A DNA stretch of 64,000 bases from Phycisphaerales bacterium (GTDB taxonomy: Bacteria; Planctomycetota; Phycisphaerae; UBA1845). Position 1 is the stretch's first letter, and each line of letters starts with the position of its first letter. The DNA is taken from assembly GCA_020852275.1 (NCBI GenBank), contig JADZBE010000013.1:62001-126000 (forward strand). The letters run 5' to 3'. Below, one piece after another: positions 1 to 9,216 of the stretch. The position numbers and the translations under genes are program-made. Under the pieces are notes generated by a model that was given only the letters and a program-made list of their open reading frames with translations, made no database searches and was not told the DNA's origin.

Positions 1-1
1 C

Positions 2-796
2 TGGCCTGCGGGATTCCTCGGCTCGGGTTTCGCGCCGTTTCAGATCGAGAATCCGGACCGCCCCGCGCAGAACCTCGAATATCACCGGTCTGTGGACGAC
101 AAGCACTTTCAGTCGCGGCTCAAGCTGCTCAACGAGTTTGACAAGAAGTTCGCCGCCGAGCATCGCGGGGCAGACGTCATCGAGGCGTACGCCAACCACT
201 ACAAGGCCGCGTACAAGCTGATGAAGAGCAAGAGCGTGGCGGCGTTCGACCTCTCCGGCGAAGCGCCGGCGCTGCGCGAGCGGTATGGGCTGACGTTCTT
301 CGGCCAGGGGTGCTTGCTCTCGCGGCGGCTGGTGCAAGCGGGCGTCCGCTTCATCGAGGTCAGCTTCGGCGGCTGGGACACGCACCAGGACAACTTCGAG
401 CGCGTGACGGAGCTTTCGGCGGCGCTGGATCAGGGTGTCAGCGCACTGCTGGCCGATCTGCGCCGCCTCGACATGCTCGACCGCACGCTCGTCCTGCTAT
501 GCAGCGAGTTCGGCCGCACCCCGACGATCAACGGCAATCAAGGCCGCGACCATTGGCCTCGCGCGTGGAGCGCGCTGCTGGCGGGCGGAGGCATCACCGG
601 CGGCAAGGTCATCGGCCGCACCGACGACACCGGCAGCGAGCCGGCGGAGCGCCCCGTCCAGATCGGCGAGCTGCACGCCACCGTCTGCAAGTGCCTGGGG
701 ATCGACCCCACCGCGCAGAACTACGCCCCCGACGGCCGCCCCATCCGCGTCGTCCAGGATGTCAACCTGCACCCCGTCGATGGGCTGTTTGGTTGA
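2..796 (+). CDS. DUF1501 domain protein, C-terminal part (5' truncated by window edge)
   Basis: This is the last 264 residues of a DUF1501 protein. The reading frame is open from base 2, so the GTG in the ORF track at 92 is internal and the true start lies before the window. The visible start 'GFLGSGFAPFQI' followed by 'NLEYHRSVD', and the later 'SFGGWDTHQDNF', 'LVLLCSEFGRTP' and 'GRDHWPRAWSALLAGGGI', are typical of the family. DUF1501 proteins have a sulfatase/alkaline-phosphatase-like fold and are very abundant in planctomycetes, usually exported by Tat and paired with a DUF1549/DUF1553 cytochrome-like gene. That partner would lie upstream and cannot be seen. The substrate is unknown. Confidence 0.9.
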   Translation, partial: WPAGFLGSGFAPFQIENPDRPAQNLEYHRSVDDKHFQSRLKLLNEFDKKFAAEHRGADVIEAYANHYKAAYKLMKSKSVAAFDLSGEAPALRERYGLTFFGQGCLLSRRLVQAGVRFIEVSFGGWDTHQDNFERVTELSAALDQGVSALLADLRRLDMLDRTLVLLCSEFGRTPTINGNQGRDHWPRAWSALLAGGGITGGKVIGRTDDTGSEPAERPVQIGELHATVCKCLGIDPTAQNYAPDGRPIRVVQDVNLHPVDGLFG

Positions 797-915
797 TATG
801 CTCATCAACGGCTGGAAACGCGACGCCGCACGCCGCATAATCCCCGACTGGCGGAGCCGATGAACTCGCGGGTCTGCGGCCGGCCGCCGGACTTCAAGGG
901 AACCGGGGAATCTCC

Positions 916-1410
916 ATGCCGCCGCCGCCGTTGTTTGATCTGGACGGGCTGAACCTCGACCGCACCGAGATCTCGCGCGAGGATATCTACCGCCGCTTCC
1001 TGCCGCATCGGCATGAGTTCATGCTGCTGGGAGGCATCGCCCACTTTGACGCGGAGCAGGCGCGCATCGTCGGGTACTACGACGCCCAACCGGAAGATTG
1101 GTGGGTGAAGGGGCACATTCCGGGTCGCCCGCTGCTGCCGGGGGTGTTGATGCTGGAGATGGCGGCGCAGACCGCGAGCGTGGGCATCACGCTGCTCGAC
1201 GAGCATCGCGGCGCGGCGAAGCGCCCCTTCGTCGGGTTCGGCGGCGTTTCAGACTGCAAGTTCCGCGACGCCGTGATTCCTCCGGCCCGGCTGCACATTC
1301 TCTGCACCGAGGCGGAGAACCGCCCGCGCCGTTTCATCTCCGCCACGCAGGGCTGGGTCGGAAAGTCGCTCGTGTTCGAGGCCACGATTACGGGAATGGT
1401 GATGGGCTGA
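916..1410 (+). CDS. FabZ/FabA-like hotdog-fold 3-hydroxyacyl-ACP dehydratase
   Basis: A 164-aa protein of the FabZ/FabA hotdog family. The segment 'GHIPGRPLLPGVLMLEMAAQ' is the family signature, with the His of the GHIP loop as catalytic base and the PGVL-ML-E helix entry following. The N-terminus 'RFLPHRHEFMLLGGI' corresponds to the FabZ 'PHRYPFLLVD' stretch. Such enzymes remove water from 3-hydroxyacyl-ACP in fatty-acid synthesis. The 'FL/FE' helix residues are not typical enough to separate a housekeeping FabZ from a paralogue working on another acyl chain. It starts with ATG at 916 after a GGGGAA-type site. It stands alone, 119 bases after the DUF1501 gene, with no other fab gene nearby, which favours a paralogue. 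Confidence 0.82.
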   Translation: MPPPPLFDLDGLNLDRTEISREDIYRRFLPHRHEFMLLGGIAHFDAEQARIVGYYDAQPEDWWVKGHIPGRPLLPGVLMLEMAAQTASVGITLLDEHRGAAKRPFVGFGGVSDCKFRDAVIPPARLHILCTEAENRPRRFISATQGWVGKSLVFEATITGMVMG

Positions 1411-2090
1411 CGCGGCGCATGTTTGGGCATGGATTGGGGAACGCCAGCCTGCAGCCAAGTCGCCCGATCTCCCGCGGCGGGCTACCCCGGCGAGACGAGG
1501 GGGCGCTTGTCGGATCGTGTCGGTCGCTGCCGACGCGCGGGGGCATGTGTCCGTGACAGCGTCGGCGGCCCCAGCGGGGCCAAGGGTTGTAGCCACGGGT
1601 GGAGCGACGACCTTCAGGTCGGAGCGGAACCCGTGGTCACGATGGGCATCGGACCGCGACCCCGGATGGGGTCGAGGAAATCCTGCTTGCGGCTTCGTCG
1701 CAGCAGGCGTCTCCTCCGCCCCTCGCGGGGCGGCGTCGCGCACGATCCTGGCAACCACGGGTTCCGGTCGCGGAGGCGACCTCCACCCGTGGCTACAATC
1801 CTGCGCCCCTGTCAGGGCGAACATCCGTCCGCCCGAACCGTCCCGCACCCGGGGACCATCTACCGCGGCGAGCGGATTTCCCAGACCCGCGGGAGATGGG
1901 TACAATCATGCGCCCGCTTTGCACCGCGGGCGGGGTCGCCGGCGCGCGTCGGGGTGCGTCGCATGGATGGCGCGCGCGGAAGGTCTCCCGGTTCGCGGTG
2001 TTTCTCGACCGGTTCAGGCAGACGCGATCTGGCGAACAGGTGGGCACGGGATTGCGACGGGAACGCAGACACTCAAACCGGGGGATCGTC
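1411..2090. other. 680-base gene-free stretch with nested inverted repeats
   Basis: Several long ORFs cross this stretch in three frames, but none has a recognisable protein sequence. The 1154-aa ORF that begins here is explained by a GTG start at 2091. The stretch holds the nested inverted repeat described at 1586-1799. The remainder is GC-rich with no clear promoter that I can defend. Confidence 0.6.
1586..1799. repeat. Nested long inverted repeat
   Basis: The left outer arm GTTGTAGCCACGGGTGGAG (1586-1604) is matched at 18 of 19 bases by the reverse complement at 1781-1799. Inside it, CGGAACCCGTGGT (about 1624-1636) is matched by ACCACGGGTTCCG at 1754-1766. The pairs are nested, as in a single long hairpin or two facing copies of one element. 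Confidence 0.75.
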
Positions 2091-5063
2091 GTGAGAACAT
2101 CAACCTATCGCCGCATTCTGCTGGGTCTGGCGGCTTGTGCCCTTGGACTGCTCGGCATCGATGCGCTGGCGGGACCGAACCTCGTGGCCGTGGGCTTTTT
2201 CGACCTGGCGCCCAAGCTCGCCGTAAACCGTTACAGCCTGACGGACCCGAAGACGGTCATTCTCGAGTTCGAGGGCGAACACAACTTCGGTCGGATCTAC
2301 GTCCAATCGAATTCGCCGCGGTCGGTGGTGAAGCGCGACCTTCGCGCGTACTACTCGGGTGCACGAGGCGGCGCGCCGGGATTCATGGTGTTCGACCGCT
2401 CCGGGGCGCAGAATCTCGAATCTCCTCGCATCTGGATCGAGTTCGACCTGAAGGGTGAGATTCGTCCGGGTCGCACCTACGAGTACGAGTGCGAGATTGC
2501 CCCCGAGAACGACATCGAGGGCGGCATTCCGGCGATCATGCCGGCCTTCTGGGCCGACGGAAAGTCCTACGGCGTGCAGGTCACGCTCACCGAGCCGGTG
2601 ATCAACTTCGAGAAGATCCAGCGGCTTCAGTACATCCGCGGCACAGTGACCATCCCGCAGTTCGAGCGCATGACCTCCGGCGCTTCCATCATCCTCAAGC
2701 TCCCGGACAACTTCGGCAGCCGCTTCGGCGTTCAGCGCATGACGTTCCGCGAGATCGATGAGGAGCTCAAGGCAGGTCTGGAACCGGAAATGCCGGCGCC
2801 CATCCGCTACATCGACATCAAGACGCCGGTCGAGGGGCAGATTTTCGACGCCATGGAGAAGGAGCGGGAGTACTTCCTCGACGGTCTGAAGAACAACCCC
2901 GACCACTTCCTGGACGTTGGCGACCGCGAGCAGTCGATCACGCTGACGGCGACGGTGGTCAGCGCGCTGGGCGAACTGGGCGACCCCAAGCTCGAAGATC
3001 CGATGCGCAAGGCCATCGACTGGCTGGTGGAGCAGGCGCCGGAGCAGGGGCAGTTCTACAGGCCGACCACCATCGCGGCGCGGTTGTACACCGTGGCGAG
3101 ATTCGGCGGGGTCGAGAAGTATCGCAAGCAGATCACCCGCGACATGGATTACCTCGTTCGCGCCCAGTACGACACCGGTGGGTGGTCCAGTGTAAGCTGG
3201 ACGACGCAGTCTGAACCCGCGTCGACTACGCCGCCGGACCACCGCACGACATTCGTGATCATGTACGCCCTGCGTGAAGCGGCGTTCGCGGGCGTGGACG
3301 CTCCCAGCAAGGTGTGGCGAAATGCGATCCAGTACTGGACCACCGCCCAGTCCGACCTGCGCAGCGGCGGGTTCCGCCACAAGCTCGAGCAGTACGGCGG
3401 TCTCAGCGAGAACGTGTCCGATGAATACACCGCGATGGGGCTGACCGCCCTGATGGTCTCGCTGGAAATGGCCTCCGGACCAGGCTCGCGGGACTGCAAG
3501 CAGTTCCTCGCCCACAAGCCGGTGCTGAAGGGCATCGACGCGGCGGCGCGATGGTTGGATGAACGATACGGGGACGAGTATGCCGGGCAGATCATGCAGC
3601 AATTGGATCGGGCCGAGCTGCTCGATCCGGTTACCCGTCTGTGGTACTTCCAGTTGCTGCGGTCGATATCCGGCATCCCACGATTCAACGACAAAGATTA
3701 CTTCCGCCTCGAGGCGGAAGTATTGTTCGACCCGCAGCGTGGGCTTTATGATTTCGGCTCGGGACAATTCGCCGGCGGTCCGCTGGCGACCGCGAATTGC
3801 ATGGAGGCGTTCTCGATGGGCGCCTCCCCCACCGTCCTGCAGCGCGTCGTCGTGGGCGACGGGCCTGACGCCCGCGCCTACGAGCACAGTTGGGACGCGC
3901 AGCACGCCACGCGCTACATGATGGCCCAGCGCAAGCGCCCGCTGAACTGGCGGCGCTCCACCATCAACCAGGACGTCCACGACTGGCTTGAGGTGCCCAT
4001 GATGTTCCTCAACGTCGCCGGTGAGTGGAAGCCCACGAAGGAAGAGCTGGCCAAGCTGCGGGAATACGCGTTCAACGGCGGGACCATCCTCGTCAACATC
4101 GTCGCCACGGCGGAGGCGAAACGCGACGCCGTGGCATCCGCGGTGCGCGAGGCCTTCCCCGAATACGAGCTTCGGGCCATGCCCGCTGACCACCCGGCGA
4201 TGTCGATCCGCGAGAAGATCGAAAAACCCGTCGCGGCGAAAGTGCTCGGCAACGGCATCCGCGATTTCCTGTTCCTCGCGGACAAGGAGGAGAGCGCCGA
4301 CTGGTCGTGCGACTTCCACACCTACCGCACGAAGAAGGACCAATCGGCGGAGAAGTTCTCCTTCGTGAACAACCTCCTGGACTACACGCTGGACGGCGCG
4401 CCGTTCCGCACGTCGTTCGACGGCACGACCCTGCCGCGCGGCTCGGCCCCGATGCGGGAATTCCGCGTCGCCACGCTGGAAATCGGCGGCGACAAGCCGG
4501 CGTATCCCGACCTGCTCAAGACGCTGGACCAGGCCATGACCGGCAACTACCGCACGCACATCGTCAGCGCCGGCACCGGCGAGGCGCCGCTGCTGTGGGT
4601 CATGGTGACCGGCGAGAAGCCGCTGACGGTCGAGCAGAAGCAGCGCATCCTGGGACACATTCAGTCCGGCGGCTACCTGCTCGTGGACGTGGTCACCGGC
4701 AACGCGAAATGGGGCGAAGCGGCGCTGGCGGCGATCCGAAGCCTCTCGACGGACATCAGCGCCCGCCCGATGCGGACGCTGCATCCGATCTACACCGGGA
4801 AGATCCCCGGCACGCAGGGCTTCGACTCCCGCGGCGGACCGCTGCGCAAGGCGCTGACCAGTGAGTTGATCACGCAGGGGCGCAACGAGTTCACCACCCT
4901 TTACCTCAAGGGCGCGGAGTTCGGCGTGTTCAGCCACTACGATCTCTCGAGCGGGCTGACGTACAATCAGTTCCCCGGCTGTCGTGGGCTGCTGCCGGAT
5001 GAGGCCCGCGAGCTGGTGATGAACGGCGTGCTGGCGGCCATGCAGCATGAAAAGCAGAAGTAG
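2091..5063 (+). CDS. Exported DUF4159 protein with terpene-cyclase-like repeat domain
   Basis: A 990-aa exported protein. I choose the GTG at 2091, preceded by GGGGGA, because it gives a signal peptide ('RRILLGLAACALGLLGIDALA'); the upstream 164 residues of the ORF look non-coding. Residues about 255-490 form alpha/alpha repeats like the squalene-hopene cyclase/prenyltransferase barrel. Residues about 625-815 and 790-985 resemble two DUF4159 domains ('LEVPMMFLNVAGEWKPTKEE', 'LRKYAFNGGTILVN'-like). DUF4159 proteins are common in planctomycetes next to MoxR/BatA-type genes, but their biochemical role is not known. It is the first gene of a run with two more exported proteins; the next ORF start nearly abuts its stop. 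A 1090-aa antisense ORF is a GC-frame shadow. Confidence 0.85.
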   Translation: MRTSTYRRILLGLAACALGLLGIDALAGPNLVAVGFFDLAPKLAVNRYSLTDPKTVILEFEGEHNFGRIYVQSNSPRSVVKRDLRAYYSGARGGAPGFMVFDRSGAQNLESPRIWIEFDLKGEIRPGRTYEYECEIAPENDIEGGIPAIMPAFWADGKSYGVQVTLTEPVINFEKIQRLQYIRGTVTIPQFERMTSGASIILKLPDNFGSRFGVQRMTFREIDEELKAGLEPEMPAPIRYIDIKTPVEGQIFDAMEKEREYFLDGLKNNPDHFLDVGDREQSITLTATVVSALGELGDPKLEDPMRKAIDWLVEQAPEQGQFYRPTTIAARLYTVARFGGVEKYRKQITRDMDYLVRAQYDTGGWSSVSWTTQSEPASTTPPDHRTTFVIMYALREAAFAGVDAPSKVWRNAIQYWTTAQSDLRSGGFRHKLEQYGGLSENVSDEYTAMGLTALMVSLEMASGPGSRDCKQFLAHKPVLKGIDAAARWLDERYGDEYAGQIMQQLDRAELLDPVTRLWYFQLLRSISGIPRFNDKDYFRLEAEVLFDPQRGLYDFGSGQFAGGPLATANCMEAFSMGASPTVLQRVVVGDGPDARAYEHSWDAQHATRYMMAQRKRPLNWRRSTINQDVHDWLEVPMMFLNVAGEWKPTKEELAKLREYAFNGGTILVNIVATAEAKRDAVASAVREAFPEYELRAMPADHPAMSIREKIEKPVAAKVLGNGIRDFLFLADKEESADWSCDFHTYRTKKDQSAEKFSFVNNLLDYTLDGAPFRTSFDGTTLPRGSAPMREFRVATLEIGGDKPAYPDLLKTLDQAMTGNYRTHIVSAGTGEAPLLWVMVTGEKPLTVEQKQRILGHIQSGGYLLVDVVTGNAKWGEAALAAIRSLSTDISARPMRTLHPIYTGKIPGTQGFDSRGGPLRKALTSELITQGRNEFTTLYLKGAEFGVFSHYDLSSGLTYNQFPGCRGLLPDEARELVMNGVLAAMQHEKQK

Positions 5064-5082
5064 TTTGCAACGGATAAGACGC

Positions 5083-6279
5083 ATGAGCATAGCGACCATG
5101 ACAAGACGAATGCCGGGCATGGTTCTGGGCGCCCTGCTGGCGGCGGCTTCGGGCGCCTGGGGCGCGACGATTGTCCTGAAAGACGGCTCCATCGTGGAGG
5201 GCGTGATCCTGGAGGAGAAGAAGACCTCCACCACGATCCGCGTCCGCACGCCGTTCGATGAACGCCTCATCAACCGCAAGGACATTGACAAGATCTTCGA
5301 CGAGGAGGCCGTGGACCAGACCGGCCTGAACAAGTTCGAGGAGCTGCCGGAGAAGGTCCGGTCGCTGCTCAACGCCCGGGCCGACTATCGGATGGGCAAC
5401 TATCAGCGCGTGATCGACCGCCTTCAGCCCTTCGCCGAGAAGGAAACCCAGGCGGGGATGAAGTCGGCGATGCTCTGGCCGATCATCGAGGCCAAGGAGC
5501 GCGCCGCCCAGTGGGACGAAGTGCGAAAAATGCTGGAGGATCGGGAAAAGAACGGCACGCCGGAGGACAAGCACCGCGCGCGGGCCCACCTCGACATTTT
5601 CGACGACAACAAGGAATGGGACTACAGCCTGCGCCGCGTGGACAAGGCCTGGGCGAGGAATTTCCTCCCCGTCGAGATGCGCGCCGACGCGCAGGACCCC
5701 AATGCGCTGGCGCGGCAGGACATGATGGCCAAGGCGCTGGAGGAGTACTGCAGCCAGCTCGTGCGCGATGAGAAGTCGGGCGTCGCCACGGTGCGCGAGC
5801 GCATGGACCCGCGCAAGACGGTCGAGGAGGTGCGCAAGCTGCCGAAGGGCGTGCGATCCCAGGACGTGCTGGAGCGCATGCCGTATTACGAGGAGCTGAG
5901 GCGCGCGGAAACCTCGATCCACAAGGCGCAGGCCATCCTGCCGGGGTATGCCGACGCCTTCCAGCTCGACCTCATCCGCGCGGAGGGGGAGCAACTGGTC
6001 CGCGCCCTCGAAACGCTGCTGGGCGAGGCGATCCAGACCAGTCCGCTCAACATCCCGCTGCCCAAAACGCCGGACGCGGCCGCCCGCCAGCAGTGGCAGC
6101 AGGCGTGCGACGACTGGCTGACGAAGACCGACCCGGCGGAAGTCGTTGGCGAGTACTTCCTCGACAAGCTGAACGCGTACCCCAAGGAGATGCGCATGGA
6201 GTGGCACATGATCCGGGACGTTCAGGATCGGTTGATTGAAATGCGCGAGTCCGTGCGCCGGCAGCGGCGCACGCGGTAG
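5083..6279 (+). CDS. Exported protein of unknown function (planctomycete type)
   Basis: A 398-aa protein from the ATG at 5083. In-frame ATGs also exist at 5047, 5098 and 5110, and the 5047 start would overlap the DUF4159 gene by 17 bases. A signal peptide is visible ('GMVLGALLAAASGAWGA'). It is followed by a short beta-rich stretch 'IVLKDGSIVEGVILEE', of a kind seen at the N-terminus of other exported planctomycete proteins. The rest is mostly charged helix with a TPR-like stretch around 'ARADYRMGNYQRVIDRLQPF'. No catalytic motif is seen. The tight spacing to the genes before and after suggests one transcript for an envelope or periplasmic function. I do not recognise a named family. Confidence 0.75.
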   Translation: MSIATMTRRMPGMVLGALLAAASGAWGATIVLKDGSIVEGVILEEKKTSTTIRVRTPFDERLINRKDIDKIFDEEAVDQTGLNKFEELPEKVRSLLNARADYRMGNYQRVIDRLQPFAEKETQAGMKSAMLWPIIEAKERAAQWDEVRKMLEDREKNGTPEDKHRARAHLDIFDDNKEWDYSLRRVDKAWARNFLPVEMRADAQDPNALARQDMMAKALEEYCSQLVRDEKSGVATVRERMDPRKTVEEVRKLPKGVRSQDVLERMPYYEELRRAETSIHKAQAILPGYADAFQLDLIRAEGEQLVRALETLLGEAIQTSPLNIPLPKTPDAAARQQWQQACDDWLTKTDPAEVVGEYFLDKLNAYPKEMRMEWHMIRDVQDRLIEMRESVRRQRRTR

Positions 6280-6308
6280 AGGCTGAGATGATGCCGGGAG
6301 AGAAACGC

Positions 6309-8198
6309 ATGAACCATAATCGTACATACGCGCCGGCGGCGCTGGGGTTGCTGGTGATCGCGGTCGGTCTCACCGCGCCGGTCCGCGCGTCGGACCTGGA
6401 CAAGGCGCGCGAACTGATTGCCAAGGAGCTGTGGTCCGAAGCCATCGAGCCGCTTAAGAAGGAGATCGAGTCCAACCCCGGCAACGAGCAGGCCTACATG
6501 CTGCTGATCGAGGCGTGCGACCGCGGCAATCGCCCGGAAGAGGCCATCGACGCGTGCCGCCGCCTGCTGAGCATCTCGCACAACGAGGAGCGCCGCTCGG
6601 CGGCGCGTTTCACGCTGGTCAAGCTCACGCGCGGGCAGCTTGAGGAGAAGGTCCACAACGTCACGGGGAAGACGGAGCTTGAGGACAACCTGCGGCTCAA
6701 GCTTCCGCCGATCGACGACGACCAGTGGAAACGGCTTGAAGTCGTCGAAGACGCCACCTATCGCCCGAACTTCGAGCTGCAGGAAAACGTCCCCCCCTTC
6801 GAGTGGGACACGCAGCACTTCCGCGTCTTCGCCTGCAACGAAGAGCTGGCCAAGCTGGTCGCGGAAAACGCCGAAGTCTATCTGGACTTCATGACCAAGC
6901 GGCTTTTCGGCGGACGCGAGTGGTCCTTCCGGCTGCCCATCATGGTGTACAAGGACGAGGCCGACTACATCAGCGTCGGCGGCGCGCCGCAAGGCTCGCA
7001 TGGCGTGACCAGCGGCGACTTCCTCGGGCGCTCCAGGTGGGTCAAGATCTTCCAGCTCATCGAGCTGCGCGCCCCGGACAAGAGCACGCGCATCACCGTT
7101 TACAAGTACGCCATCGACAGCATTCTCTACCATGAGCTGACCCACGCGATGCTCAACGAGTTCTTCGGCAATGAGACGCCGCAGTGGCTGCACGAGGCCG
7201 TCGCCGGGCGCCTCGAGCAGACGCGCGATCACTACGGCGAAGCCGCGCGCCTGGCCCGCGCCGTGGTCGCCGGCGAGCACTTCCGTCTGCGCGACCTGTT
7301 CGATCAGGAAGGTTATCCCGCGCGCATCTCGCTCTTCTACGAAAGCGCAGCCATCATCGTGCTCTTCCTCTTCGAGGCGGGCGACGAGGCCATGTACACC
7401 TTCCTCAGCGAGCTGGCCAAATATCCGCGCAACGAGCGCCACGACGCGGCGTGCGCGGCGGTGTTCGGCATCCCGCGGGAGAAGGCCGTCGAGGAGTTTG
7501 AGAAACGCTGGGTTCAGTGGATGACCCGGCGCTACGTCAAGGACCTTGCGCCGGACCAGAGCGAGAAGCCGCCCCTCCCCGTTCAGGAAAGCTCCGACGC
7601 CGTCTTCCAGCCGGCGGTCAACGAGCTGGCCGCGTTTCAGGCCATCACCACCTGGCGCGACGTGGACCTCGGCTCGCTGACCGGCTTCGTCGGCATCGGC
7701 GGATCGAAGGAGGACTGGTCGTCTTCCGGCGGCCGGCTGGTGTGCAAGGTGCCGAAGGGCGAGTCCAGCTTCCTCGGCATCCGCATGAAGGAGCTTAGCC
7801 CGCTCGTGATCGAGTGCGAGGTCCGGTGGACCGGCGACCCCGCGGAAGGCAGCGGCTGGATGGGCTTCAACCAGTTCAACGCCGACAAGCTCGACACGAA
7901 GGTGAACGTCCTCGCCCGACTTCAGGACGCAGCCCCGCACACGCTCTACTGCATGTTGGGCGACGACCTCGCCTTATACCTGGACGGCAAGCTCGTTTCG
8001 CGTGAAGCCGCGTTCGTCCCCACGCGGGACAGCCGCGACATCGACTTCCCCCTGGCGCTGATGACGCAGAGCCAGATCGAGATCAGCAAGCTGCGCGTGG
8101 CCCACATCGACAAGTTCCCCGGCGCGCCGCCGCCGGTGCCGGAGGGCACGCAGCCGCCGGAAGGCCAGCAGCCCCCACCGGAGGGCGGACATCCCTGA
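6309..8198 (+). CDS. Exported MA-clan metallopeptidase with TPR and C-terminal lectin-like domain
   Basis: A 629-aa protein starting at the ATG at 6309, which has GGGAGAG six bases upstream and opens a signal peptide ('ALGLLVIAVGLTAPVRA'); the ORF-track start at 6288 lacks these. Residues about 25-110 are TPR-like. A gluzincin motif HELTHAMLNE (H275, E276) followed by 'PQWLHEAVA', supplying the third zinc ligand Glu, places it in the peptidase MA-like family. Residues about 455-600 ('LVIECEVRWTGDP', 'LYLDGKLVS') look like the DUF1080/3-keto-disaccharide-hydrolase jelly-roll fold. The tail is Pro-rich ('PPPVPEGTQPPEG'). It is last in a three-gene exported block. The substrate is unknown. Confidence 0.85.
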   Translation: MNHNRTYAPAALGLLVIAVGLTAPVRASDLDKARELIAKELWSEAIEPLKKEIESNPGNEQAYMLLIEACDRGNRPEEAIDACRRLLSISHNEERRSAARFTLVKLTRGQLEEKVHNVTGKTELEDNLRLKLPPIDDDQWKRLEVVEDATYRPNFELQENVPPFEWDTQHFRVFACNEELAKLVAENAEVYLDFMTKRLFGGREWSFRLPIMVYKDEADYISVGGAPQGSHGVTSGDFLGRSRWVKIFQLIELRAPDKSTRITVYKYAIDSILYHELTHAMLNEFFGNETPQWLHEAVAGRLEQTRDHYGEAARLARAVVAGEHFRLRDLFDQEGYPARISLFYESAAIIVLFLFEAGDEAMYTFLSELAKYPRNERHDAACAAVFGIPREKAVEEFEKRWVQWMTRRYVKDLAPDQSEKPPLPVQESSDAVFQPAVNELAAFQAITTWRDVDLGSLTGFVGIGGSKEDWSSSGGRLVCKVPKGESSFLGIRMKELSPLVIECEVRWTGDPAEGSGWMGFNQFNADKLDTKVNVLARLQDAAPHTLYCMLGDDLALYLDGKLVSREAAFVPTRDSRDIDFPLALMTQSQIEISKLRVAHIDKFPGAPPPVPEGTQPPEGQQPPPEGGHP

Positions 8199-8253
8199 TG
8201 CGTTGCGGAGGGGGGTGCTGCGCCCGTGCAACAATCGCCAACATGAAAGGACC

Positions 8254-8284
8254 GAGGCGCGGTCGGCATAGCTGATCGCGCCTC
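8254..8284. terminator. Hairpin between convergent genes
   Basis: GAGGCGCG (8254-8261) pairs with CGCGCCTC (8277-8284) around a 15-base loop, between the end of the metallopeptidase gene and the end of the opposing gene at 8361. There is no clean T-run, so it may be a weak bidirectional terminator or only a stem. Confidence 0.35.
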
Positions 8285-8360
8285 GCGTTGATTCTGTCTT
8301 TCGCCCGTCACCGTGACGCGGGCGTGGGTTCGCCCCAATGCTCCCGGGCGACTCCGGTCC

Positions 8361-8819
8361 CTACAACCCGCAGTCCACGATGATCGGGCGGAAGCAGTTT
8401 GGCGGATCGAGAACCTCGCAGAATTGCTGCCCCACGCGGTTCTCCAGCACCAGCTTGGCCCGCCGCCCGTTGAACGGCACACAGAACGGCTGACCGTTCA
8501 CTCCGATCAGGACGTTCATTTGCGGGCCCGGACCAGGATCCGGTGGAACGAGCTTCACCTTGACAATCAGCAGGCCGATGACGCGCAGCCTGCAACGCGC
8601 CTTGAATCGCAGAAGCTCCTCACACGGCGGAATGCCCGGACAGCCTTGCGGCGACTCCTCACCCCCCAGCGCAGCCGCATCGGTCACCGGCACACCGCTG
8701 ACCGACCCTCCTCCCCGCGGCGGTCCGGAGGCAGCGGCCGACCGGTACGCTCCAAGGCCGGCGCCCACGATGACGCAAAGAACTCCAGAAACCACGCGCA
8801 GCTTTCCCGAGTGAAGCAT
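8361..8819 (-). CDS. Small exported Cys-containing protein
   Basis: A 152-aa protein. The start at 8819 is chosen over the longer ORF because GGGAGG lies just upstream and it opens a signal peptide ('LRVVSGVLCVIVGAGLGAYRSAAA'). The mature part has seven cysteines and reads as a single beta-rich domain ('LRVIGLLIVKVKLVPP', 'VLIGVNGQPFCVPFNGR', ending 'RPIIVDCGL'). Its layout resembles the C-terminal modules of the Kelch (13060), FG-GAP (22954) and WD40-type (48956) exported proteins in this window; see findings. Function is unknown. It faces away from the PilZ gene. Confidence 0.7.
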   Translation of the reverse strand: MLHSGKLRVVSGVLCVIVGAGLGAYRSAAASGPPRGGGSVSGVPVTDAAALGGEESPQGCPGIPPCEELLRFKARCRLRVIGLLIVKVKLVPPDPGPGPQMNVLIGVNGQPFCVPFNGRRAKLVLENRVGQQFCEVLDPPNCFRPIIVDCGL

Positions 8820-9216
8820 GACCGCCCTCCCTGCCGCAAGGTCGGTTTGGCCCGCGACGATCGAAGACCAACTCCCCATTGTACACACTGGCTCGACGTT
8901 CACCGAACTTCCACTCGCGCGAAGGAATATTCCCCGCGGAGGAGCGCAGCGCCTGGGCCGGGATCCCCTTCCCGGCCTGTCGAATTCGGCCCGCCAAGTC
9001 CTGCCGGACAAGGGCGAACTCGGCTTCCCCCGAACCGGAGCGGGATTGTCGTGTGACAACGCAATACAAGGTCCGTCGCTTTACAAGACCGGTTCCGTGG
9101 CGAAGCGCAATCTTCGGATTCCCACGAGTTTGTGCTTGCGTTTTCCCGTGAATCGGGTAGAAGCGCGAATTGACAGGCTCGATGGGCTACGGCTTTTTGA
9201 GGAAAAGGAATCCCTC
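8820..9216. other. 397-base divergent intergenic region
   Basis: This is the promoter region between the small exported protein (minus) and the PilZ gene (plus). A possible sigma-70 promoter for the PilZ gene is TTGCGT (9136-9141), 16 bases, TAGAAG (9158-9163); a TTGACA at about 9169 has no good -10. These are weak calls. No gene is visible here. Confidence 0.35.

Noticed and set aside
1599-2090. N-terminal 164 residues of the 1154-aa ORF
   Set aside because: Arg-rich, overlaps inverted repeats, and would bury the signal peptide that begins at GTG 2091.
2100-5372. 1090-aa minus-strand ORF antisense to the DUF4159 gene
   Set aside because: It mirrors the real gene in a GC-rich frame, has no family motif, and the plus-strand gene has a signal peptide and recognisable domains.
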